A stretch of DNA of 64,000 nt from Gaiellasilicea sp963745775 (GCA_963745775.1 CAVUYY010000008.1:636974-700973), one strand, 5' to 3'. Numbered from the stretch's first letter, positions 42,598-51,215 are shown. Program-made: numbers and translations. Notes: generated from the sequence alone by a model not told the origin.

Positions 42598-43986
42598 ATG
42601 AAAAGAATCGTTCTGCTCGTTTCTGTCGCCGCGTTCACGCTCGCGCTCGCGCTCGCGGCCGCTGACGGGACGGCAACGCCGCCGCCGAGGCTGGTCGTCG
42701 ACGACGACAGAATGCAATGCGCTCACGCCGACTTCACGACGATCCAGGCAGCAGTCGACGCGGCGCCCGCGGGCGGCCTCGTCCGTGTCTGCGCGGGCCG
42801 CTACGTCGAACAGGTGTCGGTGCCAAAGTCGCTGACGATCCGGGCGGACGCGGAGGCGGTTGAGGCAGTGGAGTGCTTCTCGGCGGTGCAACCGACCGCT
42901 GATCCCTCGACGCAGGCGATCGTGGCGGCCCCGGCCGGCGCGACATCGAACGCGCCGGCCGTCCTCTTCGACCTGCAGGCCGACAACATCGAGCTCCGAG
43001 GATTCGTGCTGCTCGGCCGCGCCGGCAGTACTTCCCGAGCGGTCATGACCAGCTCAGCCCATTCCGGCTACCGGATCCACCACAACCTGATTGTGTCCAA
43101 CACCGTCGCCGCCTACTTCAGAAGCAACGGCGTCCTCCCGTCGAGCTTCCACCACAACTGCGTCCGCGACAACGGCTGGGGTCTCGTGAACCAGTGGTTG
43201 CCACTGATCGACGCCCGGGTCCACCACAACTCCACGTTCCGCACCGCAAACATCACCTATGAGCAGACCAGCTACTGCCCCGAGTTCCTGGCAACAGGAT
43301 CCATGCTCGCTTGCGCGGCCTCGCGCATCGGAATGGACCACGTCGTCTTCGACCACAACGTGTCGATAGGAGACCTGATCCCTTACCGGCTCGCGTCCTC
43401 CACGTCCACCACCGCGTTCGAGAACACGGTCACAGACGCGCGGATCGGGATGCGCTTGATCGGGGCCAATGCCGACCTGCAGATCATCGGCAACGATCTT
43501 GAGGTGCGGCAGGTGGGACTTGCTCGCGGGAGCGGGACCGCGAGCGGTACGCCCGAACCGTCAAATCTGCGCGTACTGATCCAGAGGAACACGATCACAG
43601 GCGCCCTCGGCAACGACCCGCAAATGCCGACGGCAGGCATCGGGATGGGCGTCGGAGGCCTGAAGGACTCGTGGATCCTCGACAATGCGATCAGCGGGTT
43701 CAAGGGTTCGGGCCAACCCTTCCCCGTCTGCTCCGGCTGCGGCATCGCGCTTCTTGCCGACAACACCGACAACGTGATCCGGGGCAACACGATCACCAAC
43801 AACGCCAGTGACGGGATCCAGGTCGCCGCCGGCGCCACAAGAAATGTGTTCGAGGCGAACCAGATCCTTGACAACGGGACGATCAACGGCGTCGACGCAC
43901 GAGACGACGCATGGCCGTCCAACGTGTGGCGCGGCAACGTCTGCTTGACCGACATTCCGGCGGGCAAAATCTGCGGCATCGGCTAA
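42598..43986 (+). CDS. Secreted right-handed parallel beta-helix protein
   Basis: The product is 462 residues. The ATG follows AAAGGAGCCGAG. A signal peptide (VLLVSVAAFTLALALAAADG) precedes a pectate-lyase-like start (FTTIQAAVDAAPAGGLVRVC, AGRYVEQVSVPKSLTIRADA) and successive coils rich in Asn/Asp/His: YRIHHNLIVSNTVAAYF, DHVVFDHNVSIGD, DLQIIGNDLEVRQ, NVIRGNTITNNASDGIQVAA and NVFEANQILDNGTI. These are PbH1 repeats of the NosD/pectin-lyase superfamily. No lyase or hydrolase catalytic triad is evident, so binding or structure is as likely as catalysis. It closes the island operon and is followed by a strong terminator. Confidence 0.85.
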   Translation: MKRIVLLVSVAAFTLALALAAADGTATPPPRLVVDDDRMQCAHADFTTIQAAVDAAPAGGLVRVCAGRYVEQVSVPKSLTIRADAEAVEAVECFSAVQPTADPSTQAIVAAPAGATSNAPAVLFDLQADNIELRGFVLLGRAGSTSRAVMTSSAHSGYRIHHNLIVSNTVAAYFRSNGVLPSSFHHNCVRDNGWGLVNQWLPLIDARVHHNSTFRTANITYEQTSYCPEFLATGSMLACAASRIGMDHVVFDHNVSIGDLIPYRLASSTSTTAFENTVTDARIGMRLIGANADLQIIGNDLEVRQVGLARGSGTASGTPEPSNLRVLIQRNTITGALGNDPQMPTAGIGMGVGGLKDSWILDNAISGFKGSGQPFPVCSGCGIALLADNTDNVIRGNTITNNASDGIQVAAGATRNVFEANQILDNGTINGVDARDDAWPSNVWRGNVCLTDIPAGKICGIG

Positions 43987-43997
43987 ACGAGTCACCC

Positions 43998-44028
43998 GCG
44001 AGGAGGGGCGGCACCCGCCCCTCCTCGC
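43998..44028 (+). terminator. Terminator of the secreted-protein run
   Basis: GCGAGGAGGGGCG and CGCCCCTCCTCGC form a perfect 13-bp stem with a 5-nt loop, 11 nt after the stop codon. Confidence 0.75.
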
Positions 44029-44067
44029 ACTATTGAGGGGGCTTTTCTGGTCGTGCCCGGAGGGGCT

Positions 44068-44087
44068 TGCATCACCGGTGCATCACG
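44068..44087. repeat. 20-bp direct repeat, right copy
   Basis: TGCATCACCGGTGCATCACG matches the left copy at 36677. Here TGCATCAC is repeated exactly with an 11-bp period. Confidence 0.6.
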
Positions 44088-44141
44088 ACATCGAGCATTG
44101 AGCACTGGAGAGCCGAACAAAGCGTCGCGCACGCGTCGTGA

Positions 44142-44489
44142 ATGTCACGCCGTCGTGGATCGGCAGCCTGCGCGCTGTTCGAGGGCTACGCGCGCTCTAC
44201 CCGCGAGGCGGCCGATGTGCGGCGGCGCATGGTCGGCTCGGCGTGGGCGGCGGGGCAGATCGACCTGCTCGCGGCGCTGTGCCACGCCGACGCGCCAGCG
44301 ACGTGGCGCAGAGCGCCTACGAGGACGACCCCGCCGGGCGACCTACCGGCCAGGCCGCTCGCGCCGCCGCACTCAGCGACCGGCTTCCGCTGGACGGCGT
44401 GGACGCCCACGGGGGCGTCGAGGCCACAATCGACACGACACGCGCGATCGCCGCGCGCTTTGGAATCGACGCCCTATTTCGTCCAGTAG
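44142..44489 (+). pseudogene. Unrecognised coding remnant beside the island boundary
   Basis: The 470 bp between the island terminator and the protease gene hold protein-like text in two frames. ALFEGYARSTREAADVRRRM and GSAWAAGQIDLLAALCHADA lie in one. DVAQSAYEDDPAGRPTGQAA and GVEATIDTTRAIAARFGIDA lie in the next, after a frame change near 44300. Composition is typical of a soluble helical protein. I cannot assign a family, there is no ribosome binding site before the first ATG, and the end is unclear. It may be a broken gene or a small gene with an indel. Confidence 0.35.
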
Positions 44490-44492
44490 GGT
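44487..44492 (+). promoter_or_regulatory. -10 box of the protease operon, leaderless
   Basis: TAGGGT followed by 6 nt and the GTG at 44499; no ribosome binding site is visible. Confidence 0.45.
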
Positions 44493-44498
44493 GGCTGC

Positions 44499-45341
44499 GT
44501 GCGCGTGACGAGGGAGTCCCGCGGGGCAGTGCCCGCCGCACACGAGCCAACGGGCAGGAGCTGGAGGGTTGGCCGGCGCGGGCTGGTTGTGCTCGCGGCT
44601 GTCGCCGTGGCCGCTCTCGGGGCGGGCGTGATCGTGCTTGCGACCCGAGACTCGCCGCGGCCGCTCGATCGGGCGGAGGCGGGGACGATCGCCTCGGGCG
44701 TCGTCGACGACGCGATGAAGGATCTCCGGGCAGAGCCTGCTTCCTCGGTGGCCGTGTACCAGCAGATCCTGCCGTCGATCGTTGCGATCGAGACGGAGAG
44801 AGCCACGCCGAGCGGGCATGGCGAGGGTCTTGGCACCGGGGTGGTCGTCAACGCGAACGGCACCATCATGACGGCGTTCCACGTGGTCGACGGGGCGGCG
44901 AGGATCCGCGTCACCTTCGTGGACGGCACCAGAGGCAGGGCCGACGTCGTTCAGGCCGATCCGGACAACGACACCGCAGTGCTCGTGCCGACGCGCCTCC
45001 CGGAGGTGGTTGTGCCGGCCGTGCTCGGCGGTGGCGCCCAGGTCGGTGACGAGACGTACGCCGTCGGGCACCCACTCGGGTACGCCGACTCGATTACCGC
45101 CGGCGTCATCTCCGGGCTCGACCGCTCGGTGAGGGAAGGCGGCAAGACCCTGCGCGGTCTCATTCAGTTCGACGCGGCCGTCAACCCCGGCAACTCCGGC
45201 GGGCCGCTGCTGAACCGCGGCGGGCAGGTGATCGGGATCGTCACCGCTCTCGCCAACCCCGGCCGCAGCGACGCCTTCGTCGGCATCGGCTTCGCGGTGC
45301 CGATCGGCGGCGTGGGCGGTGGTATGGGCCTATCAAAATGA
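44499..45341 (+). CDS. S1C serine protease (HtrA/DegP-like), no PDZ domain
   Basis: The product is 280 residues. The N-terminal cytoplasmic stretch is followed by a TM anchor (GLVVLAAVAVAALGAGVIVL) and a trypsin-like domain with the triad His128 (TAFHVVDG), Asp158 (DNDTAVL) and Ser233 (NPGNSGGP). HtrA proteases usually carry one or two PDZ domains after the catalytic domain. Here the chain stops shortly after GIGFAVPIGG with a GVGGGMGLSK tail, so substrate recognition must differ or the gene is truncated. The stop codon overlaps an ATG at 45338 leading into the MoxR gene, so it is probably co-transcribed with the MoxR-DUF58-VWA set. Confidence 0.88.
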   Translation: MRVTRESRGAVPAAHEPTGRSWRVGRRGLVVLAAVAVAALGAGVIVLATRDSPRPLDRAEAGTIASGVVDDAMKDLRAEPASSVAVYQQILPSIVAIETERATPSGHGEGLGTGVVVNANGTIMTAFHVVDGAARIRVTFVDGTRGRADVVQADPDNDTAVLVPTRLPEVVVPAVLGGGAQVGDETYAVGHPLGYADSITAGVISGLDRSVREGGKTLRGLIQFDAAVNPGNSGGPLLNRGGQVIGIVTALANPGRSDAFVGIGFAVPIGGVGGGMGLSK

Positions 45342-45352
45342 CACGAGGGGAT

Positions 45353-46345
45353 ATGAATCAGCAATCCACACTTGATGCGTCGCTCGAGCAGGTGTTCTAC
45401 GAGGTCAAGCGGGTGATCGTGGGTCAGGACGCCTTGCTGGAACGGATGGTCGTCGCGCTTCTTGCACGCGGCCACCTCCTCGTCGAGGGCCTCCCCGGGC
45501 TCGCCAAGACGATGGCGGTGAAGACGCTCGCCCAGGCGATCGGCGGCGAGTTCCAGCGCGTCCAGTTCACGCCGGACCTGGTTCCAGCCGACATCGTCGG
45601 CACGCGCGTCTTCAACCAGAAACTCGGGGAGTTCCAAGTCTCGCTCGGGCCGGTGTTCGCGAACTTCGTCCTCGCCGACGAGATCAATCGCGCACCGGCG
45701 AAGGTGCAGAGCGCGCTGCTCGAGGCGATGCAGGAGCGACAGGTCACGATCGGCCGCGAGACACATCGCCTTCCCGATCCGTTCCTCGTCATGGCGACGC
45801 AGAACCCGATCGAGTCGGAGGGCACCTACCCGCTGCCGGAGGCGCAGATCGACCGGTTCATGCTCAAGGTGCTGATCGAATATCCGACTCCCACGGAGGA
45901 GTTCGTGATCGTCGACCGCATGACGGGCGGGCACGAGGCCGCGGGGCGTGCGCTCGCCACCGACCAGCTGGTCGAACTGCAGCGGGCGGCCGACACGGTG
46001 TTCGTCGATCCCGCGCTGAAGGAGTACGCGGTGAAGCTCGCCAACTCGACCCGCAACATCTCCTCGGTCGGTCTCGGCGAGCTGGCGCCGTACATCACCT
46101 ATGGCGCGAGCCCGCGCGCATCGATCAACATGATTCTCACCGGCCGCGCCCTCGCACTCGTGCGGGGTCGCGAGTACGCGCTGCCACAGGACATCCAGGA
46201 GATCGCCCCCGACGTCTTGCGCCACCGACTCGTGCTCTCGTACCAGGCTCTGGCGGACGGCGTCGATGCGGACCAGATCATCGACCGCATCCTCGGGACG
46301 GTGCCGGTTCCCGAGCTCGCGCTGAGAGAGCGCATGACCCGTTAG
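45353..46345 (+). CDS. MoxR-type AAA ATPase
   Basis: The product is 330 residues. GAGGGG lies 7 nt before the chosen ATG; an in-frame ATG at 45338 overlaps the upstream stop codon. The AAA module has Walker A VEGLPGLAKT (Ala for the usual Gly), Walker B FVLADEINRAPAKVQSALLE, sensor 1 FLVMATQNPIESEGTYPLPE and the lid domain with PYITYGASPRASINMI. MoxR ATPases act as chaperones that insert cofactors or assemble complexes for substrates presented by adjacent VWA proteins. The following three genes (DUF58, VWA, VWA) complete the classic cluster, with overlapping or nearly overlapping junctions. Confidence 0.93.
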   Translation: MNQQSTLDASLEQVFYEVKRVIVGQDALLERMVVALLARGHLLVEGLPGLAKTMAVKTLAQAIGGEFQRVQFTPDLVPADIVGTRVFNQKLGEFQVSLGPVFANFVLADEINRAPAKVQSALLEAMQERQVTIGRETHRLPDPFLVMATQNPIESEGTYPLPEAQIDRFMLKVLIEYPTPTEEFVIVDRMTGGHEAAGRALATDQLVELQRAADTVFVDPALKEYAVKLANSTRNISSVGLGELAPYITYGASPRASINMILTGRALALVRGREYALPQDIQEIAPDVLRHRLVLSYQALADGVDADQIIDRILGTVPVPELALRERMTR

Positions 46346-46349
46346 CCGC

Positions 46350-47258
46350 ATGGAAGGCGCGCGCACCGTTGGCGTCGAGACCCCCGAGCGGCTTCTCAAC
46401 CGGCTCGAGTGGGAGGTGATCCGGCGGCTCGACGGCCAGCTTCAGGGGAGCTACCGCACGGTGTTTCGCGGGGTCGGCCTGGACTTCCTCGACCTCCGCG
46501 AGTACGAGCCCGGCGACGACGTCCGCCACATCGACTGGAACGTGACGGCGCGGATGGACACGCCGTTCGTTCGGCAGTATTCCGAGGATCGCGAGCTGAC
46601 CGGCTGGCTTCTGCTCGACCGGTCGCCCTCGATGGGTTTCGGCCCGATCGACCGGCCGAAAGAGCTTGTTCTGAGCGAGCTCGCGACGACCTTCGCCCGG
46701 ATGCTCACCCGCCGCGGGAACCGCGTGGGGGCGATCCTCTTCGACAACGAGATCGAGGAGACGCTCCCGCCGCGTGCGAGCCGCAACCACGTGCTCGCCC
46801 TCGCCCGCAGCCTGTCGCGGCCCGCGAGAGCGAACGGAGCCGTCACCGATCTCACCGGGCTTCTCGAGTTCGCACTCGGCGCGATCCGGCGACGCTCGCT
46901 CGTCGTCCTCGTCTCCGACTTCATCACCGCGCCGGGGTGGGAACGGCCCCTACTCCAACTGACCGAGCGTCACGAGGTCGTCGCGATTCGTCTGCTCGAC
47001 CCGCGTGAGTACGAGCTGCCCGATGCCGGCGTGATCGTCGTCGAGGACGCAGAGACCCGCGAGCAGCTCGTCGTGGATTCGAGCGATGCCGAGTTCCGCC
47101 GCCGCTTGCGCGAGGCCGGCGAACACCGCGAGGCGGAGTTGCGCGCGGTGACGCTCCGCGCCGGTGTGAGCATCCACGAGGTGTCGACCGCGGACGACCT
47201 CGTCCAAGCGCTCGTCCGGATCATCGAGTCGCGCAAGCTCCGGCGACGGCGGCGCTGA
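46350..47258 (+). CDS. DUF58 domain protein
   Basis: The product is 302 residues and starts 4 nt after the MoxR stop. The DUF58 signature is FLDLREYEPGDDVRHIDWNV followed by TARMDTPFVRQYSEDRELTG. The second half resembles a VWA fold (WLLLDRSPSMGFGPIDRPKE) with a degenerate metal site, and ends with basic residues (RKLRRRRR). DUF58 proteins are constant companions of MoxR ATPases, thought to bridge ATPase and VWA partners. No TM segment is visible, so it is cytoplasmic. Its stop shares a base with the next ATG. Confidence 0.92.
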   Translation: MEGARTVGVETPERLLNRLEWEVIRRLDGQLQGSYRTVFRGVGLDFLDLREYEPGDDVRHIDWNVTARMDTPFVRQYSEDRELTGWLLLDRSPSMGFGPIDRPKELVLSELATTFARMLTRRGNRVGAILFDNEIEETLPPRASRNHVLALARSLSRPARANGAVTDLTGLLEFALGAIRRRSLVVLVSDFITAPGWERPLLQLTERHEVVAIRLLDPREYELPDAGVIVVEDAETREQLVVDSSDAEFRRRLREAGEHREAELRAVTLRAGVSIHEVSTADDLVQALVRIIESRKLRRRRR

Positions 47259-48247
47259 TGTCGCTCGGGTCGCCGTGGATGCTGTTGTGGCTCGCGTGCG
47301 TCCCGGCCCTCGTGCTCGCCTACCGGTGGGCGCTCCGGCTGCGCGCCGAGCGCATGGGTCGGCTCGCGACCGAAGGGCTCGTGCAGACGGCGTCGAGTCG
47401 GCGTGTCCGCCGACGTCGCCACATCCCCTTCGCGATCTTCGCGGCGGCGCTTGCGTTGGTCTGCTTCTCGCTTGCCCGCCCGACCGTGAGCGTCGCGTTG
47501 CCGGAACGTGAGGGTTCGGTGATCCTCGCCTTCGACGTCTCGAACAGCATGCGCGCTGATGACCTCGAGCCGAGTCGGATCGAGGCGGCGAAAGAGGCGG
47601 CCACCGCGTTCGTCGAGCGGCAGCCGAGAACGATCAAGATCGGCGTCGTGGCGTTCGGCGACGGCGCCGTCACCACGCTTCCGCCGAGCAATGTGAAGAA
47701 GGACGTGCTCGCGGCGATCAAGCGCCTCTCGGTGGGCGGGGGAACCTCACTCGGCCAGGGCCTCCACACGTCGCTCGGCGCGATCGCCGGGAAGCCGCTC
47801 ACGATCGACGAGGCGGCGCTGGAGCGCGACGACGGCGCCGTGGACATCGGCTTCTTCGGCTCGTCCGCGATCGTGCTGCTCTCCGACGGCGAGAACACGT
47901 CGGAGCTCGACCCGCTGACGCTCGCCGAGGTCGCATCGACGGCCGGCGTCCGCATCCACGCAGTCGGAGTCGGTACCGCAGAGGGGACGGTCATCGAGAT
48001 CGACGGGTTCAGCATCGCAACAGCGCTCGACGAAGGCCTGCTCCAGCAGATCGCCGAGGTCACGGACGGCACCTATCAGCAAGCGGCTGATGCCGAGTCG
48101 CTGACCGGGATCTACGAGTCGATCGATCTCGAGTTCAAGCGCGTCGAGGGCCCCCGTGAGGTGACCGCGCTGTTCGCCGCCGCGGGAGGGCTCCTCCTCG
48201 CACTCGGTTCGGTGCTCTCGATCGCGTGGTTCGGACGGGTGATCTGA
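47258..48247 (+). CDS. VWA-domain membrane protein, BatA-like
   Basis: The product is 329 residues with N-terminal TM segments (MLLWLACVPALVLAYRWALR; IPFAIFAAALALVCFSLARP), a VWA domain with intact MIDAS (ILAFDVSNSMRADDLEP; GGGTSLGQGLHTSLG; IVLLSDGENTSELDP), and a C-terminal TM helix (ALFAAAGGLLLALGSVLSIA). The VWA faces outside or between the helices, as in Bacteroides BatA/BatB. It binds partner proteins through the metal site under control of the MoxR ATPase. The ATG shares one base with the DUF58 stop codon. Confidence 0.9.
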   Translation: MSLGSPWMLLWLACVPALVLAYRWALRLRAERMGRLATEGLVQTASSRRVRRRRHIPFAIFAAALALVCFSLARPTVSVALPEREGSVILAFDVSNSMRADDLEPSRIEAAKEAATAFVERQPRTIKIGVVAFGDGAVTTLPPSNVKKDVLAAIKRLSVGGGTSLGQGLHTSLGAIAGKPLTIDEAALERDDGAVDIGFFGSSAIVLLSDGENTSELDPLTLAEVASTAGVRIHAVGVGTAEGTVIEIDGFSIATALDEGLLQQIAEVTDGTYQQAADAESLTGIYESIDLEFKRVEGPREVTALFAAAGGLLLALGSVLSIAWFGRVI

Positions 48248-48248
48248 G

Positions 48249-49328
48249 TTGTCGTTTGCCTGGCCGCTCGCACTGCTATCGCTGCTCGTTGCCCCCGCCC
48301 TCCTCGGTGCGTACTGGTGGCTGCTGCGCCGGCGGCGGAAGCAGGCCGTGCGCTACTCGAGCGTCGCCTTGCTCCGCTCGGTGCTGCCGCGACGCAACCG
48401 GTGGCAGCGGCATCTTCCCGTCGCACTGCTGCTAACGAGCCTCGTCGCTCTCGCATTCGCCGCCGGTCGCCCACACCTGGAACGCAGCGTCCCGTACGCC
48501 CGTACGTCGGTCGTCCTCGCAATGGACGTCTCGGGGTCGATGTGCGCGACCGACGTCGAGCCGAACCGGCTAGCCGTTGCGCAGGACGCCGCTCGCGAGT
48601 TCGTCGAGGACCAGCCGAAGGACGTACGGATGGCCCTCGTCGTCTTCTCCGGCTTCGCGGAGTTGGGTGTTCCGCCGACGACCGACCGCAAGGTGCTCGT
48701 CGACGCGATCGAGTCCCTCACGACCGGGCGCGGCACCGCCATCGGCGCGGCGATGCTGAAGGGGATCGACGCCATCGCCGAGGCGAACCCGAATGTCCCG
48801 CCGGTCGGCGACGCTCCGGAAGATGGGCCCCCGCCGACGGCGGTGGCGCCCGGCGCCGGCGGCTACGTGCCGGACATCGTCGTGCTGCTGACCGACGGTG
48901 CGAGCAACCGAGGGATCGAGCCGCTCGACGCCGTGCCGTACGCGGTCGAGCGGGGCGTTCGCGTGTTCACGATCGGCTTCGGAACGAGAAACCCCGCCAC
49001 GCGTTCCTGCACACAAGCCCAACTCGGCGGTCGCGTCTTCGGCGGGCGCGGCGGCAGGTTCGGCGGTGGGTTCGGCGGTGGGTTCGGCGGCGGCGGTTTC
49101 CGGGCCCGCGCAGACCTACCAACCCTCCAGGCAGTCGCCAAGCAGACCGGAGGCACCTTCCACAACGCCGAGGACGCCGATCAGCTACGGGAAGTCTTCG
49201 CCGATCTCCCCAAAGACGTCGCAACCCAGAAGCAACTCACCGAGATCACCTGGCTCTTCGCAGCACTCGGCGCCCTCCTCGCGGCCGCAGCAATCGCGGC
49301 TTCGATGCGCTGGAGCCCGTACCCGTAA
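48249..49328 (+). CDS. VWA-domain membrane protein, BatB-like, with Gly-Phe insertion
   Basis: The product is 359 residues from a TTG directly after the previous stop. The layout matches its neighbour: N-terminal TM segments, MIDAS (VLAMDVSGSMCATDVEP; GRGTAIGAAML; VLLTDGASNRGIEP) and a C-terminal helix (WLFAALGALLAAAAIAA). After the strand VFTIGFGTRNP comes an insertion of about 35 residues with TRSCTQAQLGGRVFGGRGG and repeated FGGG units, absent from the neighbouring paralogue. Low-complexity Gly-Phe loops are flexible; the cysteines (SMC..., RSC) are also unusual. It closes the operon and converges on the GH130 gene. Confidence 0.88.
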   Translation: MSFAWPLALLSLLVAPALLGAYWWLLRRRRKQAVRYSSVALLRSVLPRRNRWQRHLPVALLLTSLVALAFAAGRPHLERSVPYARTSVVLAMDVSGSMCATDVEPNRLAVAQDAAREFVEDQPKDVRMALVVFSGFAELGVPPTTDRKVLVDAIESLTTGRGTAIGAAMLKGIDAIAEANPNVPPVGDAPEDGPPPTAVAPGAGGYVPDIVVLLTDGASNRGIEPLDAVPYAVERGVRVFTIGFGTRNPATRSCTQAQLGGRVFGGRGGRFGGGFGGGFGGGGFRARADLPTLQAVAKQTGGTFHNAEDADQLREVFADLPKDVATQKQLTEITWLFAALGALLAAAAIAASMRWSPYP

Positions 49329-49345
49329 TCCGAATCGTCGGCGCG

Positions 49346-50339
49346 CTAGCCGCGCACGAAGTCCAGGATCTCGGAGAGGTGGCCGTGGGCGAGGCAGACG
49401 ACCGTGTCGGCGGCGCCGTAGTAGATCGTGAGCCGGTCGGTCTCGCGCTCGACCAGCGCGGCGCACGGGAAGACCACGTTCGGCACGTCGCCGACCTGCT
49501 CGTAGGGCACCTGCGGAGACAGGAGGTAGTCATGCCCGCGCGCGACGACGCGCCAGGGCTCGTCGAGGTCGAGGAGGGCAGCGCCCATCGAGTAGACGAA
49601 GCCGTTGCAGGAGGTGAGCACGCCGTGGTAGACGAGCAGCCACCCTTCCTCCGTCTCGATCGGCGTGGGGCCGGCACCGACCTTCGTCGACTCCCAGCTC
49701 CAGGGCGCGGTCGCCAGCACGTGCCGGTGCCGCCCCCAGTGGGTCAGGTCGGGGCTCTCCGAGTAGAAGATGTCGCCGAACGGGGTGTGCCCGTTGTCGC
49801 TCGGGCGGCTCAGCATCGCGTAGCGGTCCCCGATCCGGCGCGGGAAGAGGACGCCGTTGCGGTTGAAGGGAAGAAACGCGTTGTCGAGCTGGTGGAAGGT
49901 CTCGAAGTCGTGGGTGTACGCCGACGCCGATCGTCGGGCCGTGATACCCGTTGCACCACGTCACGTAGTACCGGTCCTCCAGCCAGGTGACCCGCGGGTC
50001 GTACGCGTGGATGAAGTCCTGCTGGACGTCGCGGACGCGATCGTCCGCCGGCGCGAACGAGATCGGCTGCTCGTCGATCTCCCAGGTGACGCCGTCCGGG
50101 CTGCGGCCGGCGTGCACGTTCATCGTCCGGCGGGTGTCGTCGACGCGGAAGACGCCGGCGTAGCCGTCGCGGAACGGCACCACCGCGGAGTTGAAGATGC
50201 TGTTCGAGCGAGGGAGGTGGTCGCGCGCGATGATCGGGTTGCGGCTCGAGCGCCACAGCGGCCCGGCCTCCCCGTCGGGCCGGTCCTCCCACGGGATCGG
50301 GGGCGGCGCGGCGTCCACGGCGACGCGCTCGCTGCTCAC
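49346..50339 (-). CDS. GH130 family glycoside phosphorylase/hydrolase, frameshifted
   Basis: About 330 residues from a GTG that overlaps the upstream ABC gene's stop by 4 bp. The five-bladed propeller text is clear: NSAVVPFRDGYAGVFRVDD, FIHAYDPRVTWLEDRYYVTW with the conserved Asp proposed as proton donor in this family, then after a frame change near 49935 DIFYSESPDLTHWGRHRHVL, WESTKVGAGPTPIETEEGWL and YYGAADTVVCLAHG. GH130 enzymes phosphorolyse beta-1,2- or beta-1,4-mannosides, some hydrolyse them. The phosphate-binding His/Arg set cannot be confirmed by eye. Its place in an oligosaccharide uptake operon supports a cytoplasmic sugar role. Confidence 0.82.
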
Positions 50340-51215
50340 GAGGCCTCCGAGGCGACGAAGTGGCCCGGCGAGACCTCGATGAGCGGGCCTATCGCCGCGA
50401 CCGTCGAGAGCGCGGTCGGCGGGCGCGTGGCCGTTTGACCACTTCACGTTCAGCTGCGGCACGGAGTCGAGCAGCATCCTCGTGTACGCGTGCCTCGGGT
50501 CGGAGAAGACCGTCCGGGTCGCGCCGAGCTCGACCACGCGGCCGTGGCGGAGGATCACGGTGCGGTCGCTGATGTAGTGGCCGAGGGAGAGGTCGTGGGT
50601 GATAAAGAGGACGCTGAGGCCGCGCGAGGCGAGGTCGCCCAGGATGTTGAGGACGTCGATGCGGGTCGAGGCGTCGAGCATGCTGATGATCTCGTCCGCG
50701 ACCAGCAGCTTGAGGTCGAGCATCAGCGCCCGAGCGATCAGCAAGCGCTGCAGCTGGCCGCCGCTGAGCTGATGCGGGTACTTGCCGAGCACGGCGGCGG
50801 GCTCCAGACCGACGGCGCGGAGCGAGGTTCGGAGCCGATCGTCCCACTCGTCGTCGCCGAGGCCGGGCAGGAAGGGGCGGCGGATCAGGTCGAACACCCG
50901 GTCCGCCTTGAAGACCGGGTTGTACGAGCTGAACGGATCCTGGAAGACACCCTGGACGCTCGCGTAGTAGCCACGGAGGCTGCGGCCGTCGAGCGCGGTC
51001 ACGTCGCGGTCGCCGAAGAGGATGGAGCCGTCGGTCACGTCCGCGAGCCGCAGGACGAGCCGGCCGATCGTCGTCTTGCCGCTGCCGCTCTCGCCGATCA
51101 GCGAGACGACCTCGCCGGGGCGGATCTCGAACGAGACGTCGGAGACCGCGGTGATGCGCTTGCCGCCGAACGTGCCGGTCTTGAACTCCTTGGTGACGCC
51201 TTCGAGGCGGAGCAT
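50336..51215 (-). CDS. Oligosaccharide/oligopeptide ABC transporter ATPase (OppF/DppF type)
   Basis: About 292 residues, start ATG overlapping the preceding ATPase stop by one base. Walker A LIGESGSGKTTIGRLVLRL, signature YPHQLSGGQLQRLLIARALM, Walker B LKLLVADEIISMLDAS and switch His in LFITHDLSL are all present. The Q-loop (SVQGVFQDPFSSYNPV) is typical of the Opp/Dpp family. A frame change near 50420 precedes the last 25 residues (TVAAIGPLIEVSPGHFVASE). With its sister ATPase it powers the two permeases encoded downstream on this strand. The surrounding glycosidases point to sugar oligomers as cargo. Confidence 0.88.
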
